Shown one piece after another: positions 1 through 6,178 of a stretch of DNA of 6,993 bases. Origin of the DNA: Collinsella sp. (GTDB lineage Bacteria; Actinomycetota; Coriobacteriia; Coriobacteriales; Coriobacteriaceae); the NCBI GenBank assembly GCA_019414325.1, contig DXMG01000024.1, positions 26,025 to 33,017 on the forward strand, read 5' to 3'. The stretch's first letter is position 1. Every line of letters starts with the position of its first letter. A model generated the notes under the pieces. It saw only the letters and a program-made list of their open reading frames with translations. It was not told where the DNA came from and searched no databases. Made by a program: the position numbers and the translations under genes.

Positions 1-246
1 GTCGAGAACATGAGCTATATCGAATGCCCCGACTGCGGTAAGAAGATCGAGGTCTTCGGCAAGAGCAATCTTCCCGAGGTCGCCGAGACCTATCATCTCG
101 ACATCCTTGGTCAGCTGCCCATCGATCCCGCGCTCGCCGAAGCCTGCGACAAGGGAGAAGTCGAAACCGCGCTGCCCGCCGGCATGCTGCCCCAAGCCGT
201 CTCCGCCGTTGAGGCCATCGCCCCGCACAAGACAGACGAGGCCTAA
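1..246 (+). CDS. mrp: Mrp/NBP35-family P-loop ATPase (iron-sulfur cluster carrier), C-terminal 81 residues only
   Basis: The reading frame is open from base 1 to the TAA at 244-246, so this is the 3' end of a gene that begins before the window. The ATG at base 10 is an internal methionine: the visible protein begins VENMSYIECPDCGKKIEVFG, which matches the conserved late segment of Mrp/ApbC/NBP35 ATPases. That segment contains the CxxC pair (here Cys9 and Cys12 of the fragment) which in the family binds a bridging Fe-S cluster at the dimer interface. It is followed by LGQLPIDPALAEACDKG (residues 33-49), the family's usual LG-x-(I/L)P-x-DP...CD-x-G element. The last 25 or so residues are an Ala/Glu-rich tail. 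Family members are cytosolic and load Fe-S clusters onto apo-proteins using ATP; the Walker motifs lie outside the window. The next gene begins at the base after the stop, which suggests translational coupling. I am confident of the family; the specific clients are unknown. Confidence 0.88.
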   Translation, partial: VENMSYIECPDCGKKIEVFGKSNLPEVAETYHLDILGQLPIDPALAEACDKGEVETALPAGMLPQAVSAVEAIAPHKTDEA

Positions 247-1518
247 GTGAACGCAAGCGCCTTCTATGACGTCTTGGTGATCGGCGGCGGGGCCTCGGGC
301 CTCGCCGCCGCCATTACGGCGGCGCGTGTCGACAAAAGCGTCTGCGTCGTCGAGCGCGACGTCGCCTGCGGTCTCAAGCTGCTTGCAACCGGAAACGGCC
401 GCTGCAACCTCTCAAACGAATCCATCGACATTCGGCGATATAACCACCCCGCCTTTGTCGAATCCATCATGGGCCCCCAACCCGAGCAAGATCTCGAGAG
501 TTTTTTCTCCTCGCTGGGCATCATGACGATCCGTGAGGAAGGCCGCCTATACCCGCGCTCCCTTCGCGCCGAGTCGGTTCGCGATGCACTCCTCAATGCA
601 TGCGAGCGTTTGGGCATCACCCTACGCTGCGGGACTAACGTCATTGCGGCTCATAAGGCTTCCGAAGGCTGGACGCTTCAGATCGACCGTCCCGCTCATG
701 TACTCAAACCCAAAAAGCACGGCGACCGAAAGACGGAGCTCCGTTCGCTTCGAAAGGCGTTAGCCGATACTCCTCGCACGAGCGATGCCCTGCAGGCAAG
801 GGCCGTGGTTATCGCTACGGGCGGCAACCCCACCGGCATCGCCGAGGTGTTTAGCCTTCCCTTGACGCCCCTGCGCCCCGTCCTGTGCCCCGTATCGGCA
901 TCAGTCGTCGGCGACCGGACGGCACTCGGAACTCTGGATGGTCTGCGCGTCCGAGCCCGCTTAACGCTCTCGCGCAGCCACGAAGAGCTCTGGCGAGAAG
1001 ATGGCGAAGTGCTGTTCCGTGCCTTCGGCATCTCAGGCGTCGCCGCCTTCAATCTCTCTCGCCGTATCAACCAGGGCGACACTGTTCTGATCGACTTCTT
1101 TCCAGATTTCTCCAAAGATGAGCTGCTCGATACGCTCGAGCAGCGTGTCAACGTGCTCGGCGATTTTTCGCCCCGAAACTCCCACTGGCTTGACGGCATG
1201 CTCGCCCCGCAGCTCTCACACGTCGTCTGTACGGCATTCGAGCGGTGCCATCCCGGCTCGCGCGATGTCATCCACCTGGTCTCAATCCTCAAGCACTTTA
1301 AACTGTCCGTCGAAGGGACGGCAGAGGAGCGCTCAGCACAGGTCACGCGTGGCGGCATATCTATCGAGTGCGTCTCGACACCCAATCTTTACGTGAACAG
1401 CACCACAGGCGCCCCGCTTTACGTCTGCGGAGAAGCGCTCGACATCGACGCCGATTGCGGAGGCTTTAACCTTGCGTGGGCCTGGCTCTCGGGCATTCGC
1501 GCTGCAAGCAGCCTGTAG
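247..1518 (+). CDS. YhiN/HI0933-family NAD(P)/FAD-dependent oxidoreductase
   Basis: A 423-residue flavoprotein. An N-terminal Rossmann fold is shown by VLVIGGGASGLAAA (dinucleotide-binding glycines 13-15 and 18) with an acidic strand end at VVERD (34-38). The family signatures follow: KLLATGNGRCNLSN (44-57), RLYPRS (100-105), ATGG (190-193), PLRPVLCPV (208-216), FGISG (260-264), VTRGG (366-370) and the C-terminal FAD-contacting block CGEALDIDADCGGFNLAW (394-411). Length is normal for the family. The substrate is not established for most members; names such as aminoacetone oxidase family or BaiN-like come from single members and should not be transferred here. GTG at 247 is chosen because it abuts the mrp stop, has GAGG at 238-241 five bases upstream, and puts the Rossmann strand at the normal distance from the N terminus. 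Oddities are a basic stretch at about 150-180 and an apparently shortened segment after ATGG. No signal peptide, so cytosolic. Confidence 0.9.
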   Translation: MNASAFYDVLVIGGGASGLAAAITAARVDKSVCVVERDVACGLKLLATGNGRCNLSNESIDIRRYNHPAFVESIMGPQPEQDLESFFSSLGIMTIREEGRLYPRSLRAESVRDALLNACERLGITLRCGTNVIAAHKASEGWTLQIDRPAHVLKPKKHGDRKTELRSLRKALADTPRTSDALQARAVVIATGGNPTGIAEVFSLPLTPLRPVLCPVSASVVGDRTALGTLDGLRVRARLTLSRSHEELWREDGEVLFRAFGISGVAAFNLSRRINQGDTVLIDFFPDFSKDELLDTLEQRVNVLGDFSPRNSHWLDGMLAPQLSHVVCTAFERCHPGSRDVIHLVSILKHFKLSVEGTAEERSAQVTRGGISIECVSTPNLYVNSTTGAPLYVCGEALDIDADCGGFNLAWAWLSGIRAASSL

Positions 1519-1528
1519 CCGCGCAGTC

Positions 1529-1534
1529 TATAAT
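1529..1534 (+). promoter_or_regulatory. Possible -10 box (TATAAT) for the COG2509-type gene
   Basis: A perfect TATAAT lies 10 bases past the yhiN-like stop codon. No good -35 hexamer is present at 16-18 bp spacing (AAGCAG at 17 bp) and there is no TGn extended -10. If used, transcription would start near 1541, just before the hairpin at 1549-1572, so that hairpin would lie at the 5' end of the message. A six-base match can occur by chance, so confidence is limited. Confidence 0.35.
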
Positions 1535-1548
1535 CAAAAACGCATTCG

Positions 1549-1580
1549 GGCCGTCTGGGATACCGGACGGCCTCTTTCTT
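1549..1580 (+). terminator. Intrinsic-terminator-like hairpin between the two flavoprotein genes
   Basis: Arms GGCCGTCTGG (1549-1558) and CCGGACGGCC (1563-1572) form a 10-bp stem with one T-G wobble around a GATA tetraloop, followed by TCTTTCTT (1573-1580). The shape fits a rho-independent terminator for the mrp-yhiN transcript, though the T tract is broken by two C's. It ends only 6 bases before the Shine-Dalgarno of the next gene, so it could instead attenuate that gene or act as a 5' stabilising hairpin. Confidence 0.7.
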
Positions 1581-1586
1581 GCCTCT

Positions 1587-1592
1587 AAGGAG
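1587..1592 (+). promoter_or_regulatory. Ribosome binding site that fixes the start of the COG2509-type gene
   Basis: AAGGAG lies 6 bases before the ATG at 1599. It decides against the upstream in-frame ATG at 1476, which would place the start inside the preceding gene and run the coding sequence through the terminator hairpin. Confidence 0.85.
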
Positions 1593-1598
1593 ACCTCG

Positions 1599-3239
1599 AT
1601 GATCGAAATCACCCAAGTCAACGCGTCGCTCGATGAAGCCGGCGATGAAAATGCCTGCCTCATTGTTGGCAAGCGAGTCGCCAAGCGCGTCCTACGTTGC
1701 AAGGACTCCGAGATCAAGTCCATCGAGCTCCACCGCAAGTCAATCGACGCCCGCAAAAAACGAGACGTCCATTTTATCCTAAGCTTTCGTGTTGAGCTGA
1801 CTAGTCCCCACCTCGAGCGAGAAGCGGTCGACAGCGTTGCTGAGCGTGACCGCTCGCGCGTACGCGCGATAGAAGACGATGGGTCTTCATTCCCCACCCC
1901 CGTCTCCGACGCACCTCAAGAACGCCCTGTCGTTGTCGGCGCCGGATGCGCCGGCCTTTTCGCTGCGCTTACGCTCGCCGAAGCAGGTCTTAAGCCCTTG
2001 CTCATCGAGCGCGGCGACCCGGCATTTCGCCGCTCGCATGCGATCGACCTCTTTCTAAAGGAGCGCATCCTCGACCCCGAGAGTAATATCCAGTTTGGTC
2101 TGGGCGGCGCGGGGACCTTCTCGGACGGCAAGCTCAATACGGGAACAAAAAATCCCGCCCATCGCCTTATCCTCGAAACCTTCGTCGAGGCGGGTGCGCC
2201 CCGCGATATTCTGTGGGATGCCAAGCCGCACATTGGCTCCGACATCCTTCCCACAGTTGTCACCGCTATATCCCAGCGCATCGAGCAGCTCGGAGGTGTC
2301 GTCCGTTATCGAACGAAGCTCGTCGACATTCGCATCGACGCGTCTGGCACCATTGTCGGTATCGACATCCAGTCGTCCCACGACGCGACAAGCGAGTCAA
2401 TCAACACAAAGCATCTCATCCTTGCTTGCGGTCATTCTGCCCGCGACGTATTCGAGGTTCTCAAAACCCATCATGTCGCCCTCGCTCAAAAGACGTTTGC
2501 CATGGGCGTTCGCATCGAACACCCGCAGCGTGATATCGATCGGGCGCAATATGGCCCCGCAGCGGGTCATCCCGCGCTCGGAGCAGCCCCCTATAAGCTC
2601 GTTGCCCATCTTCCCAACGGCCGCAGTGTGTTCTCATTCTGCATGTGTCCCGGCGGACAGGTTGTCGCCGCCTCTTCAGAGCCCGGCCATCTGTGCGTCA
2701 ACGGCGCCAGTCTCAACGCCCGCGCCGGCCGCAACGCAAACGCCGCTCTCCTCGTTAACGTCACGCCCGATGATCTCCCCAGCGATGATCCTCTTGCAGG
2801 CGTAGAACTCCAGCGCATTTGCGAGCGGGCTGCCTATCGCCTTGGCGGCTCCAACTGGAACGCACCGGCACAGCTCGTCGGCGATTTCCTTGCAGAACGC
2901 GCCAGCACGACATGCGGCAAGGTAAAGCCCACCTATCCGCTCGGCGTGACTTGGACAGCAATCGATGAGTCATTGCCGCAACATATCATCGAGTCGCTTC
3001 GTCTGGGAATTCCCTTGCTCGGCAAAAAACTGCGTGGCTACGACCATCCCGATGCCGTCCTCACCGGTGTTGAAACACGCTCGAGCTCTCCGGTCACCGT
3101 TACTCGAGACCGGCAATGCCATGCTGTATCGACCCCGGGGCTCTACCCTTGCGGCGAGGGAGCCGGATATGCCGGAGGAATCATGAGCGCCGCTACCGAT
3201 GGCATCCGTTGCGCCGAAGCCCTGATCGCAGACCTCTAG
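1599..3239 (+). CDS. COG2509-type FAD-dependent dehydrogenase/oxidoreductase
   Basis: A 546-residue protein, normal length for this uncharacterised family. The N-terminal roughly 70 residues form the family's small alpha/beta domain, recognised by SIELHRKSIDARKKRDVHFI (41-60). A variable Arg/Glu-rich linker follows (about 72-108). The FAD-binding domain starts with VVVGAGCAGLFAA (111-123), with the ribose-binding acidic position at IERG (136-139) and the hallmark FGLGGAGTFSDGKL (166-179). Later family blocks are ACGHSARDVFE (276-286), MGVRIEHPQ (302-310), SFCMCPGG (346-353), CGKVKPTYPLG (439-449) and the C-terminal FAD block GLYPCGEGAGYAGGIMSAA (514-532). No signal peptide or membrane span is visible, so it is likely cytosolic. 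The reaction is unknown. The start is set by the AAGGAG six bases upstream. It follows the other flavoprotein on the same strand after an 80-nt gap holding a hairpin, and ends at the shared terminator. Confidence 0.9.
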   Translation: MIEITQVNASLDEAGDENACLIVGKRVAKRVLRCKDSEIKSIELHRKSIDARKKRDVHFILSFRVELTSPHLEREAVDSVAERDRSRVRAIEDDGSSFPTPVSDAPQERPVVVGAGCAGLFAALTLAEAGLKPLLIERGDPAFRRSHAIDLFLKERILDPESNIQFGLGGAGTFSDGKLNTGTKNPAHRLILETFVEAGAPRDILWDAKPHIGSDILPTVVTAISQRIEQLGGVVRYRTKLVDIRIDASGTIVGIDIQSSHDATSESINTKHLILACGHSARDVFEVLKTHHVALAQKTFAMGVRIEHPQRDIDRAQYGPAAGHPALGAAPYKLVAHLPNGRSVFSFCMCPGGQVVAASSEPGHLCVNGASLNARAGRNANAALLVNVTPDDLPSDDPLAGVELQRICERAAYRLGGSNWNAPAQLVGDFLAERASTTCGKVKPTYPLGVTWTAIDESLPQHIIESLRLGIPLLGKKLRGYDHPDAVLTGVETRSSSPVTVTRDRQCHAVSTPGLYPCGEGAGYAGGIMSAATDGIRCAEALIADL

Positions 3240-3265
3240 CGCACGAATTCCAGCACGCAAAAGAC

Positions 3266-3301
3266 ACAGGCCCCGAGCTCCACAGGGAACTCGGGGCCTG
3301 T
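3266..3301. terminator. Bidirectional intrinsic terminator between convergent genes
   Basis: A perfect 12-bp inverted repeat, ACAGGCCCCGAG (3266-3277) and CTCGGGGCCTGT (3290-3301), surrounds a 12-nt loop. On the + strand it is followed by TTCGCTATTTCTT. On the - strand it is followed by GTCTTTTGCG. It begins 27 nt after the stop of the COG2509-type gene and 3 nt after the stop of uvrB, so it can end both transcripts; the T tracts on both sides are short and interrupted. Confidence 0.85.
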
Positions 3302-3304
3302 TCG

Positions 3305-5545
3305 CTATTTCTTAAACCGTGCACCCTGGCGTTTTCTGCCCGATGCGAACGTGGAACCCTTGCGGGCCTGCGAACGTAAGCGCTCGATCGTCTCGTCCTC
3401 AGACGCACCCTCGAGCATCGCCCGAATCTGAACGACAGCATCGCGCAGGCGCGCCGCCTCCTCAAAGTCCATGGCGGCAGAAGCGTTGCGCATATCCTCT
3501 TCCATGGTTTCGACGATCCGCACACGCTCGTCATGCGGCAGTTCTTCCAACTGCTCCGCAAGTGTCTGCTCGGGCGCCACCGTCTCCGGAGCGGCGCCCT
3601 CGCCGTTTTCGTCAGGCGTATAGAACGCACCGTGACCCAGCGAATCGCCTCTCGAGCGTCCCTTCGAGCCCACAGTCTTTTCGGCCTCGGCAATAAAGCT
3701 CGAAATGTCGTTAATGGCCTTGCGGACCGTCTTGGGAACAATGCCATGCTCTTCGTTATATGCCATCTGAATCTCGCGACGGCGCTGCGTCTCCTCGATG
3801 GCTTCTTTCATCGAATCGGTCACAACGTCTGCATACATGATGACCTCGCCGTCGGCATTACGGGCCGCACGGCCAATCGTCTGAATCAACGAACGGCGAT
3901 TGCGCAAGAAGCCTTCCTTGTCAGCGTCGAGAATTGCCACCAGCGAGACCTCAGGAAGGTCTAGACCCTCGCGGAGCAGGTTGATGCCAACGAGAACATC
4001 GATCTTTCCCTCGCGCAGCGTTCGCAGGATCTCGACACGGTCCATCGTCGCCGTATCGGAGTGCATGTAATTGACCTTAATGCCGGCATCAAGCAGATGG
4101 TCGGTCAGGTCCTCGGCCATGCGCTTGGTGAGCGTGGTCACCAGCACGCGCTCCTTGCGCGCCACGCGCTCGCGAATCTCGTCCTCAAGATCGTCAATCT
4201 GCCCACGAACCGGACGAACGTCGATCTTGGGGTCGAGCAGACCGGTCGGACGAATAATCTGCTCAACGTCGTTCTGGCTAACCCGCAGCTCATAGTCGCC
4301 CGGCGTGGCCGAAACGTAGATGAACTGGGGAATCCTCGCCTCAAACTCATCAAAACGAAGCGGGCGGTTATCGAGTGCCGAAGGCAGACGAAAACCATGC
4401 TCCACCAGCGTCACCTTACGCGAGCGGTCGCCTTCGTGCATGCCGCGGATCTGCGGCACCGTCACATGACTCTCGTCGATGATGCAGAGCATATCCTTGG
4501 GAAAGTAATCGATTAGGGTAAACGGCGGCTCACCCGGCTTGCGACCGTCCAGATGACGCGAGTAGTTCTCGATGCCGTTGCAAAAGCCCATCGTCTCGAG
4601 CATCTCAAGATCATAATCGGTGCGCTGCTGCAGACGCTGCGCCTCGAGCAACTTGTCGGTCGCCTTGAGCTCCGCCACGCGCTTCTCGCACTCTTCGCTG
4701 ATCGATTTCAGAGCCGCCTTGACCTTCGGCTTCTCGGTCACGTAGTGCGATGCCGGCCATACGGGGATGGCCTCGTACTCACGAAGCATCTCACCGGTGA
4801 CCTCATCGATCTCGGCAATCAGCTCGACCTCGTCGCCAAAGAACTCAAACCGCAACGGATGCTCGGCATAAGGCGGATACACGTCGACAACATCGCCGCG
4901 CACGCGGAACGTGCCGCGTGCCAGGTCATAGTCATTGCGGTCATATTGAATGTCGATAAGTGCATGGATAAAGTCATCGCGCTCGAGCGGCACCTTCTTG
5001 TCGACGTTTGGAGCCAGACCCGCATAGTCCTCAGGAGAGCCAATGCCATAGATACACGAGACCGATGCGACAACGATTACATCGCGTCGAGAGAGCAGTG
5101 ACGCGGTCGCCTGATGGCGCAGCATCTCGACCTCTTCGTTAATCGAGGAGTCTTTCTCGATATATGTATCGCTTTGCGGCACATACGCCTCGGGCTGATA
5201 GTAGTCGTAATACGAGACGAAGTAGACCACAGCATTATTGGGAAAGAACTCTTTGAGCTCGCTTGCAAGCTGAGCGGCGAGCGTTTTATTCGGAGCCATG
5301 ACCAGCGTCGGCTTTCCCAGGGCCTCAATAGTCTTTGCCATCGTGAAGGTCTTGCCCGAACCAGTCACACCCAGCAAAACCTGATAGCGGTCTCCGTCCC
5401 TCACACCCTGCACAAGCGACTCAATGGCCTTGGGCTGGGAACCGGCAGGCTCATAGGGAGAAACGACTTCAAACGGCACCTCAGCGCCCTCAACGCCAAA
5501 GCGCTTAAGTTCACCGCCAACGCGTTCTACTTCAAATTCCGCCAT
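3305..5545 (-). CDS. uvrB: UvrABC excinuclease subunit B
   Basis: A 746-residue UvrB, the DNA-damage-verifying helicase-like subunit of nucleotide excision repair. It is loaded by UvrA, then recruits UvrC. Visible motifs are Walker A GVTGSGKT (59-66), the tyrosine-rich beta-hairpin region YYDYYQPEAYVP (112-123) that clamps one DNA strand, SVSCIYGIGSPEDY (161-174), the Walker B variant DESH (357-360), FIYVSATPG (408-416), and helicase motif VI QTIGRAARN (555-563). A C-terminal UVR domain with FEEAARLRD (694-702) contacts UvrC. All key residues are present. It is somewhat longer than the usual 660-700 residues because of a low-complexity linker (about 625-668) and a basic tail after the UVR domain. 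The start at 5545 has AGGAG five bases upstream (5551-5555); the in-frame ATG at 5566 has none. It lies 51 nt downstream of the transglycosylase gene and ends at the convergent terminator. Confidence 0.97.
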   Translation of the reverse strand: MAEFEVERVGGELKRFGVEGAEVPFEVVSPYEPAGSQPKAIESLVQGVRDGDRYQVLLGVTGSGKTFTMAKTIEALGKPTLVMAPNKTLAAQLASELKEFFPNNAVVYFVSYYDYYQPEAYVPQSDTYIEKDSSINEEVEMLRHQATASLLSRRDVIVVASVSCIYGIGSPEDYAGLAPNVDKKVPLERDDFIHALIDIQYDRNDYDLARGTFRVRGDVVDVYPPYAEHPLRFEFFGDEVELIAEIDEVTGEMLREYEAIPVWPASHYVTEKPKVKAALKSISEECEKRVAELKATDKLLEAQRLQQRTDYDLEMLETMGFCNGIENYSRHLDGRKPGEPPFTLIDYFPKDMLCIIDESHVTVPQIRGMHEGDRSRKVTLVEHGFRLPSALDNRPLRFDEFEARIPQFIYVSATPGDYELRVSQNDVEQIIRPTGLLDPKIDVRPVRGQIDDLEDEIRERVARKERVLVTTLTKRMAEDLTDHLLDAGIKVNYMHSDTATMDRVEILRTLREGKIDVLVGINLLREGLDLPEVSLVAILDADKEGFLRNRRSLIQTIGRAARNADGEVIMYADVVTDSMKEAIEETQRRREIQMAYNEEHGIVPKTVRKAINDISSFIAEAEKTVGSKGRSRGDSLGHGAFYTPDENGEGAAPETVAPEQTLAEQLEELPHDERVRIVETMEEDMRNASAAMDFEEAARLRDAVVQIRAMLEGASEDETIERLRSQARKGSTFASGRKRQGARFKK

Positions 5546-5566
5546 GGATACTCCTAACTCATACAT

Positions 5567-5581
5567 CTGCAGTATATGCAG
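5567..5581 (-). promoter_or_regulatory. -10-like box inside a short dyad upstream of uvrB
   Basis: In the 51-nt gap before uvrB, the - strand reads TATACT (5571-5576), five of six matches to the -10 consensus. It sits inside an inverted repeat with 5-bp arms CTGCA (5567-5571) and TGCAG (5577-5581) separated by 5 nt. The hexamer 17 bp upstream (TAGGAC) is a poor -35. Transcription from it would start about 20 nt before the uvrB ATG. It could be a uvrB promoter with an overlapping operator; the arms are short enough that chance is possible. It does not match the Gram-positive LexA box (CGAAC-N4-GTTCG). Confidence 0.3.
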
Positions 5582-5596
5582 GCGGTGGGCTTAGTC

Positions 5597-6178
5597 CTAT
5601 ACGAACCGATCAGGATAGAGAGTCTTATAGCGAACCCAGGCATTATTGACGCGAATCAGATAAGCCTGCGTCTCGGGAAAGGTGATCGCGTTGTGAAGCG
5701 ATGTGTCCTGCTGCGCCCAACCGTCCACATTACCCATGCCGGCGTTATATGCAGCAATAGCGCTGTCCGTCGACCCGTTAAAATACGTTAGAAGATACGA
5801 AAAATACGCACAGCCAAACTCGATGTTCGTAGCGGGATCGTTAAGGTTGTCGGCTGAATACTCACTACCATCGACAAGACCCAAGGCAATCATATCCTGG
5901 GCAGTCTCAGGCATCAGCTGCATCAATCCCCGAGCGCCTTGAGTCGACTCAGCCTCGGGATCCCAATTCGATTCAGACTTTATAACAGCACACACCAGAT
6001 ACGGATCAAGATTGTGCGAAATGCTCGATTGCTTTACATACGCCTCGTAGTCAATCGGATACAAAGGCTTAAAGAAGGCGGCAGGAGCATACGAGTAGAC
6101 GAGCGAAATAAGGCCGAAGACGAACACAACGGCAAGTGGCGCCACGCGATACCACACAAAGAAACGTGTCTTAGGCAT
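5597..6178 (-). CDS. Membrane-anchored SLT-type lytic transglycosylase
   Basis: A 193-residue protein with a short basic N terminus, one hydrophobic segment (about residues 12-30), and a single soluble-lytic-transglycosylase domain of the lysozyme-like fold. Members cleave peptidoglycan between MurNAc and GlcNAc to give 1,6-anhydro ends. The catalytic glutamate is Glu69 in IKSESNWDP; the other family motifs are GARGLMQLMPETA (81-93), AYNAG (143-147) and FPETQAYLIRV (167-177). The protein is thus probably anchored in or released across the membrane, with the enzyme outside. There is no separate wall-binding domain, so it is nearly the minimal form. Two ATGs two codons apart are available. The AGGAGG at 6185-6190 touches the first (6184) with no spacer but is six bases from the second (6178), so I choose 6178. 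It overlaps the coaE stop by 8 nt, implying co-transcription and coupling. What it remodels is not shown by the sequence. Confidence 0.9.
   Translation of the reverse strand: MPKTRFFVWYRVAPLAVVFVFGLISLVYSYAPAAFFKPLYPIDYEAYVKQSSISHNLDPYLVCAVIKSESNWDPEAESTQGARGLMQLMPETAQDMIALGLVDGSEYSADNLNDPATNIEFGCAYFSYLLTYFNGSTDSAIAAYNAGMGNVDGWAQQDTSLHNAITFPETQAYLIRVNNAWVRYKTLYPDRFV

Noticed and set aside
696..1385. A 229-residue open frame on the - strand opposite the YhiN-like gene
   Set aside because: It is Arg/Ser-rich with no recognisable domain, lies wholly opposite a clear gene, and is the kind of open antisense frame that GC-biased codon use produces.
1476..1598. A longer COG2509-type protein starting at 1476
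   Set aside because: It would overlap the YhiN-like gene and translate through the terminator hairpin; the ATG at 1599 has an ideal AAGGAG.
2095..2805. A 236-residue + strand frame inside the COG2509-type gene
   Set aside because: Ser/Pro/Arg-rich translation in an alternative frame of a strongly conserved gene, with no family resemblance.
3346..3359. CGAAC followed by GGAAC near the uvrB 3' end, resembling an SOS box
   Set aside because: The two halves are in direct rather than inverted orientation and lie at the end of the gene, where an operator would not act on uvrB.
4553..5557. Long + strand open frames (182 and 147 residues) antisense to uvrB
   Set aside because: They mirror the codons of uvrB and carry His/Leu/Arg-rich sequence without a motif; uvrB is well supported along its full length.
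5602..5615. A possible LexA (SOS) box, CGAAC, near the uvrB promoter region
   Set aside because: Only one half-site is present; the second half (GTTCG at the right spacing) is missing and the site lies in the transglycosylase coding sequence.
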